From an uncultured Flavobacteriales bacterium (GTDB lineage Bacteria > Bacteroidota > Bacteroidia > Flavobacteriales_E > Vicingaceae): a stretch of 32,132 nt of DNA. The stretch spans positions 1 to 32,132 of the forward strand of contig CAJXMH010000033.1 of the NCBI GenBank assembly GCA_913056345.1, written 5' to 3'. Position numbers and translations under genes: made by a program. Every line of letters begins with the position of its first letter. Position 1 is the first letter of the stretch. Shown piece by piece: positions 7,915 to 16,496 of the stretch. Under the pieces are notes generated by a model. The model was not told the origin of the DNA. It saw only the letters and a list, made by a program, of their open reading frames with translations, and did not search any database.

Positions 7915-9333
7915 ATGCGTCAACTCTTTTCCATTTTTACCTTATTGAGTTTGGTTTATTTTATGCCTCTAGCCTGCGGCGATGCAGGCAAAAGCCCAAC
8001 TAAAGAGGAGCAAAAAGACCAACTGCCTGCTCGAGATTTAGACAGTATATTAAGTGATGGCGTTTTACATGCTTTAATTGACAATAGCACTACCTCCTAT
8101 TTTGTCTACCGTGGTGAACCAATGGGCTTCGAATACGAGTTGCTCTCTCGCTTTAGTGACGATTTGGGGATTGATTTGGCCATCCGCCCAATTAAAAACA
8201 TGAATGCAATTATTGATTCTTTAATTGATCAAAAAGGTGACATTATAGCCGCAAACCTTACCGTAACCAAAGACCGCAATGAGCAAGTATTATTCAGTAG
8301 TCCACTAATCTATTCCCCGCAAGTTTTGATTCAGCGGGCAGATGAGAGTTTGATCCATACTCCATCAGAAATGCTTGGTAAGGAAATACACCTTAGGAAA
8401 AATTCTTCCTTTTATGAACGCATCCAAAATCTATCGGAAGAAGTAGGAGGAGAAATCTTAATAAACGAAGTAGACGGAGATGTTTCTGTAGAGGAGTTAA
8501 TCCAACAAGTTTCAACCGAAGAGATCGACTACACGGTGGCGGATGAGCATGTAGCTAAGATCAACCGAGCCTTTTACAAAAACCTTTACATTAAAACTCC
8601 GGTAAGTTTAGAACAGCAAATTGCTTGGGCGGTAAGAAAAAACTCTCCCAAACTGATTGACACCTTGAATCATTGGTTAGATGCATTTAAGAAAACTGTC
8701 GACTTTAGGGTAATCTACCTTAAATACTACGGCAATACTCAATTATATCGGGCACGGGTGCAAAGCAAGCTTTTTACGCCTAAAAGTGGACAAATCAGTC
8801 AATATGATGAATTGATCAAGGCAGAAAGCAAAAAAATTGGCTGGGATTGGCGTTTGATCAGTTCTTTAATCTATCAAGAATCTCAGTTTGATCATGATGC
8901 TAAGAGTTGGGCAGGAGCCTACGGCCTAATGCAATTAATGCCGGAGACAGCTGCCGCTTATGGGGTAGACTCTACCTCCTCTCCCGAATCGAACATAAAG
9001 GCAGGAATCCGCTATTTAAAATGGCTGGAAGAAGAGTTTACAGAAAAAGTAGCTGATAGCAGTCAACGAAAAAAGTTTGTTTTGGCAGCCTATAATGTTG
9101 GACTAGGCCATGTATACGATGCCATTCGCTTAGCTAGCGAGTATAATCTTAAGGCTGATGTGTGGGAAGAAAATGTGGCAGAGATGTTGAAAAACAAAAG
9201 CAAACCAAAATATTACCGAAACCCCGTAGCCTATTATGGCTATTGCCGAGGAAGCGAACCCTATTATTATGTTAGCCAGATCATGGCTCGCTTTGAGCAT
9301 TATAAAAACATGACAAAGAAGGCTGCAACATAA
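7915..9333 (+). CDS. MltF-like membrane-bound lytic transglycosylase (lipoprotein)
   Basis: A 472-residue protein with the two-domain architecture of MltF. The lipoprotein signal ends in the lipobox MPLAC (Cys21). A periplasmic solute-binding (SBP_bac_3-like) domain spans about residues 45-270, and a C-terminal SLT lysozyme-like domain about 295-455. The catalytic glutamate is Glu322 in the YQESQF motif, followed by the GAYGLMQLMPETA and AYNVG motifs typical of family 1 transglycosylases. It would cleave peptidoglycan glycan strands to 1,6-anhydroMurNAc ends from a membrane-anchored position, with the N-terminal domain probably regulatory. It is followed 35 bp downstream by the M16 peptidase gene in the same direction. 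Confidence 0.92.
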   Translation: MRQLFSIFTLLSLVYFMPLACGDAGKSPTKEEQKDQLPARDLDSILSDGVLHALIDNSTTSYFVYRGEPMGFEYELLSRFSDDLGIDLAIRPIKNMNAIIDSLIDQKGDIIAANLTVTKDRNEQVLFSSPLIYSPQVLIQRADESLIHTPSEMLGKEIHLRKNSSFYERIQNLSEEVGGEILINEVDGDVSVEELIQQVSTEEIDYTVADEHVAKINRAFYKNLYIKTPVSLEQQIAWAVRKNSPKLIDTLNHWLDAFKKTVDFRVIYLKYYGNTQLYRARVQSKLFTPKSGQISQYDELIKAESKKIGWDWRLISSLIYQESQFDHDAKSWAGAYGLMQLMPETAAAYGVDSTSSPESNIKAGIRYLKWLEEEFTEKVADSSQRKKFVLAAYNVGLGHVYDAIRLASEYNLKADVWEENVAEMLKNKSKPKYYRNPVAYYGYCRGSEPYYYVSQIMARFEHYKNMTKKAAT

Positions 9334-9354
9334 TCACAGCAATAGTGCTTTGCC

Positions 9355-9362
9355 TACTTTTG
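9355..9362 (+). promoter_or_regulatory. -7 box for the M16 peptidase gene
   Basis: TACTTTTG is a perfect TAnnTTTG match ending 6 nt before the ATG at 9369. It gives the peptidase gene its own, probably leaderless, transcript even though it lies only 35 bp behind the previous gene. Confidence 0.5.
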
Positions 9363-9368
9363 TAGGCT

Positions 9369-10607
9369 ATGCAAAAGCACCAAGAGTTTGAGCTTTTTGA
9401 ATTATCTAATGGACTTAGGGTGGTGCACAAAACTACCGATAGACCTGTAGCGCATTGTGGATTATTTATTCATGCTGGAACTAAAGATGAGCTCGAAAAG
9501 GAACATGGCTTGGCCCATTTCATTGAACATGCCCTTTTTAAAGGAACAAAAAACCGAAGAGCATACCACATTTTAAACCGTTTAGATAGTGTAGGTGGTG
9601 AAATTGATGCCTTTACCACCAAAGAGATTACCTGCCTTAATGCTTCTTTTTTAACAGAATATTACAAACGAGCCATTGAACTATTGGCTGACATTGTGTT
9701 AAACGCCAACTTCCCTGAAAAGGAAATAGCAAAGGAAAAGGAAGTGGTTTTAGATGAAATCATGGTCTACCAAGATAGCCCATCCGACCAGATTTATGAT
9801 GACTTTGAGAGCTTGGTTTATGAGGGTCACCCGCTAGGGAAACAGATCCTGGGCACTAAAGAAAGCGTGCTTGCCTTAAGCAGAGAAGATATCTTCAACT
9901 ATCAAAACAGACTTTACAAAGCCGAAAACATGGTTTTTAGTAGTGTTGGCAACATTACAGCTAGCCAATTAAAAAAACTTTTGGAACGCTATCTTTCTGC
10001 TCTACCTAAAGGCGAAGTACATAAAACCCTTCGCCCTTTTAAAAGGCTCAGCCCTCAAACGAGTTTAGTGGACAAGCATACCAACCAAACCCATATTATG
10101 CTTGGGTGCCCTACTTTTGGACTACATCATCCAAAACGCTATGCGATGAGCTTGCTCAACAACATTATAGGCGGGCCCGCCATGAACAGCTTACTCAACT
10201 TAAAAGTAAGAGAAAGATTGGGCTACACCTACCACTTAGAATCAAACTATGCTAGCTATGCCGCTAGTGGCCTTTTTTCCATTTACCTTGCCTGCGATCC
10301 GAAATATGTAAAGCGTTGTTTGAAGGCCATCTTCAGAGAATTAAAGCTCTTACAAAAAAAACCACTTAGCCCAAGCAAATTACACCTCAGCAAACAACAG
10401 TTGAAAGGTCAGTTGGCCCTTGCAAGAGAGAGTAATAACAACTTAATGATGAGCTACGGAAAAAGCTTGTTGGTAAGCAATGAAGTAAAAAGCATTAATA
10501 AAATTCATGAGCTGATTGATGCCATTTCAGCGGAAGAACTTCAAGCTATTGCTAAAGCGGAATTACAAGAAGATAAGTTCTACCAATTGCACTACCAAGG
10601 CAGTTAA
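9369..10607 (+). CDS. M16 family zinc metallopeptidase
   Basis: A 412-residue processing-peptidase-like protein. The inverted zinc motif HFIEH (HxxEH) is at residues 50-54. The third ligand is expected about 77 residues later, in the glutamate-rich stretch NFPEKEIAKEKEVV. The C-terminal M16 half (about residues 180-400) has the substrate-binding RERLGYTYH motif. No signal peptide is seen, so it is probably cytosolic or attached to another compartment by unknown means. At this length it is the single-unit (two-domain) form and probably acts as a dimer. Its stop codon shares a TTAA with the stop of the convergent Nudix gene. Confidence 0.92.
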   Translation: MQKHQEFELFELSNGLRVVHKTTDRPVAHCGLFIHAGTKDELEKEHGLAHFIEHALFKGTKNRRAYHILNRLDSVGGEIDAFTTKEITCLNASFLTEYYKRAIELLADIVLNANFPEKEIAKEKEVVLDEIMVYQDSPSDQIYDDFESLVYEGHPLGKQILGTKESVLALSREDIFNYQNRLYKAENMVFSSVGNITASQLKKLLERYLSALPKGEVHKTLRPFKRLSPQTSLVDKHTNQTHIMLGCPTFGLHHPKRYAMSLLNNIIGGPAMNSLLNLKVRERLGYTYHLESNYASYAASGLFSIYLACDPKYVKRCLKAIFRELKLLQKKPLSPSKLHLSKQQLKGQLALARESNNNLMMSYGKSLLVSNEVKSINKIHELIDAISAEELQAIAKAELQEDKFYQLHYQGS

Positions 10608-11056
10608 GCCAACTCTTCCTTGAGCATCGCTAATACTTTACGATCAATGGGAAAAGTCAGTTCCTCAACTTTAAGCTTGCTGATTGATTTCCACTCAAAC
10701 ACATGCGTGTCTCCTTCTTCCACATCTTCCGCAATCTGTCCGTTACTGATTTGCGCGGCAAGGTCAGGCTGAAGCTTGTAATAAAGCGAAATAAGTTGGT
10801 CGTCTTCGCGAAAAGCTGAACGCTGAAAGATTTCTGTGGTGTAAAAATGCTGCTTCACCTCGATCGACAAGGCTAATTCCTCTTGCCATTCGCGTTTCAA
10901 ACAGTCGATTATTCCCTCACCCCACTGCAAGCCTCCTCCAGGAAATTTGGTGAAAGCAAAACCTTTTCGAACCTCAGAGGAAAGTAAAATTTCATCATCC
11001 TGATTGATTAACAGTCCATAAACTCTGACATTAAATCGTTTGCTGGCATCTTTCAT
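10604..11056 (-). CDS. Nudix hydrolase (GDP-mannose/MutT-like)
   Basis: A protein of about 150 residues with a full Nudix box: GGGLQWGE, then a REWQEEL segment carrying the metal-binding glutamates. The substrate is not evident. The NVRVYGLLINQDDEILLSSE opening resembles general NUDIX domain proteins rather than the CoA type at 5031. The ATG at 11056 is preferred over the TTG at 11062. It is divergent from the TonB receptor gene and overlaps the M16 gene tail to tail by 4 bp. Confidence 0.85.
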   Translation of the reverse strand: MKDASKRFNVRVYGLLINQDDEILLSSEVRKGFAFTKFPGGGLQWGEGIIDCLKREWQEELALSIEVKQHFYTTEIFQRSAFREDDQLISLYYKLQPDLAAQISNGQIAEDVEEGDTHVFEWKSISKLKVEELTFPIDRKVLAMLKEELA

Positions 11057-11115
11057 TGGCAATATCTTAGTGCTTTTGCGTTAATACAGACCTCATCTTT
11101 GGAAGACAATTTTAC

Positions 11116-11123
11116 TACTTTTG
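11116..11123 (+). promoter_or_regulatory. -7 box for the TonB-dependent receptor gene
   Basis: TACTTTTG is a perfect TAnnTTTG match ending 5 nt before a GTG at 11129. The GTG begins a textbook signal peptide, so this box decides the start codon and argues against the upstream in-frame TTG at 11099. Confidence 0.5.
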
Positions 11124-11128
11124 AAGCC

Positions 11129-13660
11129 GTGCAAAAAAAACAGCTGTTAACCCTTCTTGTTTGTTCCCTTATCTCGCTTGTCAGTTTGGCACAAGAAGCA
11201 GCTACTCTTAAGGGTAAAGTTGTGGATCGCCGGGGCAATCCCGTTGAAGCAGCCAGTATTGCCGTTAAAGGAGAAGCAGGTGGCAGCATTAGCGACGAAA
11301 AAGGTCGCTTTAGTCTTGCTGTGCCATCAGAGCGTGAGTTTTCTTTGGTGATCAGTCACATTAGTTATAAGCTTTTTGAGCAAAAACTACAGTTAAAAGC
11401 GGGTGAGATAAGGGAAGTTGAATTAAAACTCGAAGCTTCTTCTGTTGACATTAACGAAGTAGAAATTGAAGAAGAGAAAAATCGTGGCAACACGATGGAA
11501 ACGGTTGATCCCAAAAACATCAAATACATTCCGAGTCCGAATGGCAGTTTTGAAGCGGTGATTAAAACCTTGCCCGGTGTTAGCTCAAACAATGAACTCA
11601 GCTCACAATACAATGTTAGAGGTGGAAACTTCGACGAAAACCTGGTTTATGTTAATGACATTCAGGTATACCGCCCTTTCCTGATCCGCAGCGGTAATCA
11701 AGAAGGCCTAAGCTTTATCAATCCTGATTTGATCCAAAACATCAACTTTTCAGCAGGGGGATTTGAATCAAGGTATGGAGACAAAATGTCTTCCGTGCTA
11801 GCTGTAGAATACAAAGAGCCCGAAGAGTTTGGTGGTTCAGTGAGTGCCAGTTTGCTTGGAGGCTCAGCGCATGTTGAAGGCACTTCAGCCGATAAGCGGT
11901 TTACTTATATCGGCGGATTGCGCTACCGCAGTAACCAATATGTTTTAAGCAGCCTGGATACAGATGGTGATTACCAGCCGGTTTTTGCCGATGCCCAAAC
12001 CTATTTAACTTATGACTTGAACGAAAAATGGGAAGTAAGTTTTCTAGGGAATTACGCAAGAAACCAATACAATTTTATTCCAGAAACCCGAGAAACCAAC
12101 TTTGGTACCATTCAACAAGCTTTGCGTTTAACCATCTTTTTCGAAGGTCAAGAAGTAACCGACTTTGAGACTTACTTCGGTGCCATTACCAATACTTACA
12201 AACCAAAACCCAATCTAGAGTTGAAGTTGATCACTTCTGCCTTTCGCTCATTTGAAACGGAAACCTTCGACATTCTAGGGCAGTATTTCATTGATGAACT
12301 TGAACGAGATTTGGGTAGCGATAACTTTGGTGATGTAGCTTTTAATCGAGGAGTTGGTTCGTATTTAAATCACGCAAGAAACTACTTAGATGCTACCGTG
12401 GCCACTGCGCAACATAGAGGAAAACTACTTAAAGAAAATGGCAATTGGGAATGGGGCATGACCTACCAGCACGAAGAAATTGTAGATGAATTAAATGAAT
12501 GGGACCTGATCGATTCCGCTGGTTATTCCATCCCTCAGCCTCCCCAAACACCTGGTCAAAATCCGCGGCGTCCTATTGAGTTGAACTTATTCAATGTTTT
12601 TCGGGCGACTAATACCTTATCATCAAACCGGCTGATGGGTTATGGGCAAAGAACGCTAAGATGGAAAGGAGCGGATTCTAGTCTTTTCAGCTTCACAGGT
12701 GGACTGCGTTTTAACTATTGGGACCTGAACCAAGAGCTGCTTTTCAGCCCAAGGGCTAATCTTTCATTTGAACCAAATTGGAAAAGAGATTTCTTATTCC
12801 GTTTGAGTACGGGCTTTTATCATCAACCTGCTTTTTATCGGGAGTTACGAAACTTTAATGGAGAACTCAATCGAAACATAGAGGCTCAAGAATCGATTCA
12901 CTTTGTATTAGGAGCAGATTACAATTTTAAAGCTTGGGGGCGCCCTTTTAAGTTTGTCGGAGAGGCCTATTATAAACAAATGAACAACATTATTCCCTAC
13001 GAAATAGACAATGTAAGAATTCGCTACTATGCTGAAAATTCAGCAACAGCTTATGCTGTGGGAGCTGATTTTAAAGTGAACGGAGAGTTTGTAAAAGGCG
13101 TTGACTCATGGGTAAACCTCGGTTTTCTTCAAGTAAGGGAAGACATTCAAAACGACGGCTACTTTGACTACTTTAATAGTGATGGGGAGAAAATTGTTCC
13201 AGGTTTTACCCTGAATAACACCCCGACTGATAGCGTGCGCCAAGAACCCGGTTATATTCCACGGCCAACAGATCAGCTGATCAATTTTAGCTTGTTTTTT
13301 CAAGACTACCTCCCACGCTATCCTTCTTACCAAATGCACATGACCTTTCACTACGGCAGCGGGATGCCCTTTGGTCCACCTTCAAATGAACGGTATAAAG
13401 ATACCCTGCGTATTCCGCCGTACTTAAGAGTTGACCTTGGTTTTTCCAAGCAATTGATTGGAGAGGACAGTCAGCTTGGACCGAGAAATCCGCTGCGGCA
13501 TTTTAAATCAATGTGGTTAGGTGTAGAAGTGTTTAACTTGCTACAGCGCAACAATACCCTATCTTACTTATGGGTAACAGATGTGACAAACCGCCAATAC
13601 GCAGTGCCAAACTTTTTAACCTCTCGGCAGATCAATGTCAGGTTACAAATTGAGTTTTAA
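11129..13660 (+). CDS. TonB-dependent outer-membrane receptor
   Basis: A protein of about 843 residues. The GTG start at 11129 gives a signal peptide (VQKKQLLTLLVCSLISLVSLA, start valine read as Met). Next comes a carboxypeptidase-regulatory-like domain (about residues 25-110: LKGKVVDRRGNPVEAASIAV), then a plug domain (about 120-230: YNVRGGNFDENLVYVNDI and INPDLIQNINFSAGGFESRYG). A long 22-strand-type barrel ends in phenylalanine (RLQIEF), the usual BAM recognition residue. Such receptors import siderophores, vitamins or oligomers using TonB-ExbBD energy. No SusD partner is adjacent, so a polysaccharide-utilisation role is not indicated and the ligand is unknown. Its stop codon lies in a 12-bp palindrome shared with the convergent peptidase gene. 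Confidence 0.92.
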   Translation: MQKKQLLTLLVCSLISLVSLAQEAATLKGKVVDRRGNPVEAASIAVKGEAGGSISDEKGRFSLAVPSEREFSLVISHISYKLFEQKLQLKAGEIREVELKLEASSVDINEVEIEEEKNRGNTMETVDPKNIKYIPSPNGSFEAVIKTLPGVSSNNELSSQYNVRGGNFDENLVYVNDIQVYRPFLIRSGNQEGLSFINPDLIQNINFSAGGFESRYGDKMSSVLAVEYKEPEEFGGSVSASLLGGSAHVEGTSADKRFTYIGGLRYRSNQYVLSSLDTDGDYQPVFADAQTYLTYDLNEKWEVSFLGNYARNQYNFIPETRETNFGTIQQALRLTIFFEGQEVTDFETYFGAITNTYKPKPNLELKLITSAFRSFETETFDILGQYFIDELERDLGSDNFGDVAFNRGVGSYLNHARNYLDATVATAQHRGKLLKENGNWEWGMTYQHEEIVDELNEWDLIDSAGYSIPQPPQTPGQNPRRPIELNLFNVFRATNTLSSNRLMGYGQRTLRWKGADSSLFSFTGGLRFNYWDLNQELLFSPRANLSFEPNWKRDFLFRLSTGFYHQPAFYRELRNFNGELNRNIEAQESIHFVLGADYNFKAWGRPFKFVGEAYYKQMNNIIPYEIDNVRIRYYAENSATAYAVGADFKVNGEFVKGVDSWVNLGFLQVREDIQNDGYFDYFNSDGEKIVPGFTLNNTPTDSVRQEPGYIPRPTDQLINFSLFFQDYLPRYPSYQMHMTFHYGSGMPFGPPSNERYKDTLRIPPYLRVDLGFSKQLIGEDSQLGPRNPLRHFKSMWLGVEVFNLLQRNNTLSYLWVTDVTNRQYAVPNFLTSRQINVRLQIEF

Positions 13661-13667
13661 GCTTAAA
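13656..13667. other. 12-bp palindrome spanning two convergent stop codons
   Basis: TTTAAGCTTAAA is a perfect palindrome that contains the TAA of the TonB receptor (plus strand) and the TAA of the peptidase (minus strand), which are only 2 bp apart. It is too short and has no loop for a classical terminator; the two genes simply end face to face. Confidence 0.6.
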
Positions 13668-15330
13668 GCCCTAAAACCTCAACCCCTTGCTCAAAAACAA
13701 CATCAACCGGAATACCTCTTTCTGATAAACGGTCGAGATCTGCCTGTAAGCTTTCTTTGATCAGAGCCTTGTCTTTTACCAGCGCATCAACCCCTGCATA
13801 GTCTCCATCACCTTGCAGTTTTAAGATAATGGCTGAAAGTTCATTCATAGCTTCAGTCATTTTATCATAATCGATGGTGTACACACCTGCCTCACTTCTT
13901 TGCAACACCCCTTTTTCAAGGAAGAAATTAAAGCGGATCATATTGGCTTTTCCATGAGCTGAAGAAGCTCCAAATCGAACAGAGCGAAATATACTTGCCA
14001 TAAAAGTGGTGTAATAGTCTTTGATATTGCCTGTGAGCTCTCCCTTTTCAAAAAGTTGCGTGATCATATACAAGCCGAGTATATCTGCTTTCCCTTCCTC
14101 AAGAGCTGAGGCATGTTCTTTTAAGGCTTCCCTTACCGTTCCATTTCCATCAATTTTGTTCTTGATTCCCAAACCATGGGCCACTTCATGAAACATGGTA
14201 TTTGCAAAAAAGGCATCGAAGGTAATGTGCTGCTGCTGTGATTCATTGATCAGTTCTTTTGAGATCGGCATCAAGATCCGATCAAACTTAGCGCGCATGG
14301 CATTTTTCAATTGCGAACGTCGGGTTCCTTTTTGCAATTGCACCTCTTCATCATTAGGTAAATTAACAGCTATGGTTTTGCTGCCTGCATTGCAATCGCC
14401 TGCATAATAAACCACATCAAAAGCGGCTAACTGAGAATCTGTTCCCGGTTCTTCTTTTTTGTAGGCCTCTTCCACAGGTAAATTACGCTGAAGCTCGGGA
14501 AGCATTGACGCATATTTCTCAAGGCGTTTACTCCACTCCATATCCTTTACCAAAACATAAGCTTCATGAGCAGCTTTGTAGCCAAAAAGTTGATCCTCAT
14601 AAGTTTCTATTGGTCCGCAGATAATATCAAGCTTATTGTCTTTCATATCCATCCAAGCAAGATCACTGGCGCGGTAATCATCTGTTAGCAATGCTTCAGC
14701 TCGCAGGTTTAAATACTTTTTAAAAGCCGCATTAGTTGTAATTGCTGAAGCCTCTTCCAACAGTTTGGCAGCTTTGCTTACTTCCGCTTTAAAGGCAACT
14801 TTATAAGGAATGGTCATTAACTTTCCACTGCTATCTCTTCTCAATAAAGTATACAAGGACATTTTATCCGCTAGATCCGCAGCTTCAAACTCCTCTTTGG
14901 TAAGATCAGAAGGATAGAAATTTGCTCCCAATGGTTTTTCTCCCACTCCATCAACAAAAGATTGGTTGGCTGCTAGTCTATCCCATGGTCCATAGTTGAT
15001 CTCAATAAAGCGCTTCAGTTTTTCGTCATCTGTGGCGGCCATCAAGGAATCTTTCTTGCCATAAGCTTCATACCAGAAAAGTTCATCCATGATCTTGGCC
15101 ACTTCAATCAATTTAGGAATCAATTGCTTTTGCTCAGCATCAAGCTGACTGATATCTGTTGTGAGCTTAACGGTTACATATTTCATCAACTTCTTATCAA
15201 TTTCAGAAGTTTCCTTTTCAGACTCTTCAATGATACTCTGTGGAGCTTTGGTTTTATTTTCTTTGGTTTGATTGCCACATGCGGCAAATAAAAAAACTAT
15301 TCCTAATATGCTTAAGTATTTCATTTTCAT
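13663..15330 (-). CDS. M49-like zinc peptidase, lipoprotein
   Basis: About 555 residues from the ATG at 15330 (a second ATG at 15324 is equally possible). The longer frame to 15450 would bury the signal peptide. The export signal MKMKYLSILGIVFLFAAC ends in a lipobox cysteine (Cys18), so it is a lipid-anchored envelope protein. The zinc motif HEVAHGLG is encoded near 14168-14190, followed about 45 residues later by EEGKADILG, which supplies the third zinc ligand. This pair resembles the dipeptidyl-peptidase III (M49) family, but with a 5-residue HExxH instead of the classical HExxxH of M49, as I recall for the M49-like group that includes domains fused to Nudix in plants. The peptidase substrate is unknown. 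It is divergent from the NlpE/META lipoprotein gene (108 bp apart). Confidence 0.82.
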   Translation of the reverse strand: MKMKYLSILGIVFLFAACGNQTKENKTKAPQSIIEESEKETSEIDKKLMKYVTVKLTTDISQLDAEQKQLIPKLIEVAKIMDELFWYEAYGKKDSLMAATDDEKLKRFIEINYGPWDRLAANQSFVDGVGEKPLGANFYPSDLTKEEFEAADLADKMSLYTLLRRDSSGKLMTIPYKVAFKAEVSKAAKLLEEASAITTNAAFKKYLNLRAEALLTDDYRASDLAWMDMKDNKLDIICGPIETYEDQLFGYKAAHEAYVLVKDMEWSKRLEKYASMLPELQRNLPVEEAYKKEEPGTDSQLAAFDVVYYAGDCNAGSKTIAVNLPNDEEVQLQKGTRRSQLKNAMRAKFDRILMPISKELINESQQQHITFDAFFANTMFHEVAHGLGIKNKIDGNGTVREALKEHASALEEGKADILGLYMITQLFEKGELTGNIKDYYTTFMASIFRSVRFGASSAHGKANMIRFNFFLEKGVLQRSEAGVYTIDYDKMTEAMNELSAIILKLQGDGDYAGVDALVKDKALIKESLQADLDRLSERGIPVDVVFEQGVEVLGL

Positions 15331-15438
15331 GGATTTTATTTGACGACCAAGATACCAAATTCCATTTTTCCAGAAATGCATGAAAGATGGCATTGAGTTT
15401 GTAATTTTCAAGTCTTTAATCCAAGCAACAACCCACAT

Positions 15439-16227
15439 ATGTTTAAACAACTTTTATTGGCCTTAAGCCTTAGCTTAATTTTTAGCCATTGTAAAAACAG
15501 CAAAGAAACCACTCAAGCTAAAACCCCTGAAGTTAAAGAGAGTCAGAAAGTAGAGGAAGAAACTGAGGTCGAAACTGCAAATTTGGTCGGAAAAACTTAC
15601 CGTGGTTTGCTACCCTGTAAAGATTGCATGGGAATAGAAACAGAACTCACTTTTAAAGCAGATGGTCAATATGAAGTTAAAAGTTTTTACCTAGGCAAGT
15701 CAGAAGAAGTAAGGGTTACAGCGGGCAATTATCAGCTTGATGGGAATCAGATCATTTGTCGAATCAGCAATCAAATTGTAAGTCGTTACCTGCTTGAAGA
15801 AGATCAGCTTGTGCCTGAAGGATCGCAAGCAAGCAGTAAAGGTGGAGCAGCAGAACTTTACATTTTACGCAATAAACTCAGCCAAATAATAGACCGATAT
15901 TGGCAACTTACAGAAGTACTCGGTCAAAAAGTTGAGCCCACAGAAAACGAAAGAAAGCCTTACCTATTGATTAGACATGACCAGAGCTTTTCAGCAAGCG
16001 GAGGCTGTAATAGCATGTTTGGCCGGTTTGAGTTCGTAAACAAGCACTTTATACAATTTAGTGAAATTGGAAGTTCTGAAATGGCGTGTGCATTTAATCA
16101 CTATGATCAAGCTTTAATTGAAGCACTAGAAAGATCAAGGCAATTTACGATCAATAAAAATGGAGAGCTTGTGCTAATAGTAGGTAAAGCTGCTCCCTTG
16201 GCACGTTTTAAAAAGGTGGGTCTTTAG
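15439..16227 (+). CDS. NlpE-like/META-domain lipoprotein
   Basis: A 262-residue protein. The lipoprotein signal ends in IFSHC (Cys18), followed by a charged linker. Residues ~50-140 resemble the NlpE N-terminal domain (YRGLLPCKDCMGIETELTF) with its CxxC pair at Cys60 and Cys63. Residues ~150-258 are a META domain (WQLTEV at the start, then SASGGCNSMFGRFEF). NlpE senses surface contact and copper stress in E. coli, and META domains occur in heat-shock or motility-related proteins (HslJ). The role here is inferred only as envelope stress or folding. The same NlpE-META combination is common in Bacteroidota, to my recollection. No promoter of good quality is seen. Confidence 0.85.
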   Translation: MFKQLLLALSLSLIFSHCKNSKETTQAKTPEVKESQKVEEETEVETANLVGKTYRGLLPCKDCMGIETELTFKADGQYEVKSFYLGKSEEVRVTAGNYQLDGNQIICRISNQIVSRYLLEEDQLVPEGSQASSKGGAAELYILRNKLSQIIDRYWQLTEVLGQKVEPTENERKPYLLIRHDQSFSASGGCNSMFGRFEFVNKHFIQFSEIGSSEMACAFNHYDQALIEALERSRQFTINKNGELVLIVGKAAPLARFKKVGL

Positions 16228-16288
16228 TTGAATACTCTCAACTTTCATGAATTTTGGTTAAATTGAACAAAATTTTATACCCAAAACA

Positions 16289-16492
16289 ATGAAAAAGAAC
16301 ATGGGACCTGTAGATAAACTAGTTAGGATGGCCTTAGCTGCTATTGTAGCAGTACTTTACTTCACAGAAGTAATTAGTGGAACGCTAGGATTAGTTTTAC
16401 TCGTTTTTGCAGGAATATTTGTGCTTACCAGTCTAATTAGCTTTTGTCCGATTTACTTGCCCTTTGGGCTTAATACTTGTAAGAATAAATAA
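16289..16492 (+). CDS. DUF2892 (YgaP-like) small membrane protein
   Basis: A 67-residue protein with two adjacent transmembrane helices (about residues 12-30 and 32-52). The GPVDKLVRMALA opening and the SFCPIYLPFGLNTC ending are typical of DUF2892, the membrane part of YgaP-type rhodanese proteins. No rhodanese domain is attached here. The function is unknown. It lies 61 bp after the NlpE/META gene in the same direction and ends 4 bp before the convergent rluD-type gene. Confidence 0.85.
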   Translation: MKKNMGPVDKLVRMALAAIVAVLYFTEVISGTLGLVLLVFAGIFVLTSLISFCPIYLPFGLNTCKNK

Positions 16493-16496
16493 TACT

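Noticed and set aside
15330-15450. N-terminal extension of the M49-like peptidase
   Set aside because: It would bury the lipoprotein signal and overlap the divergent NlpE/META gene.
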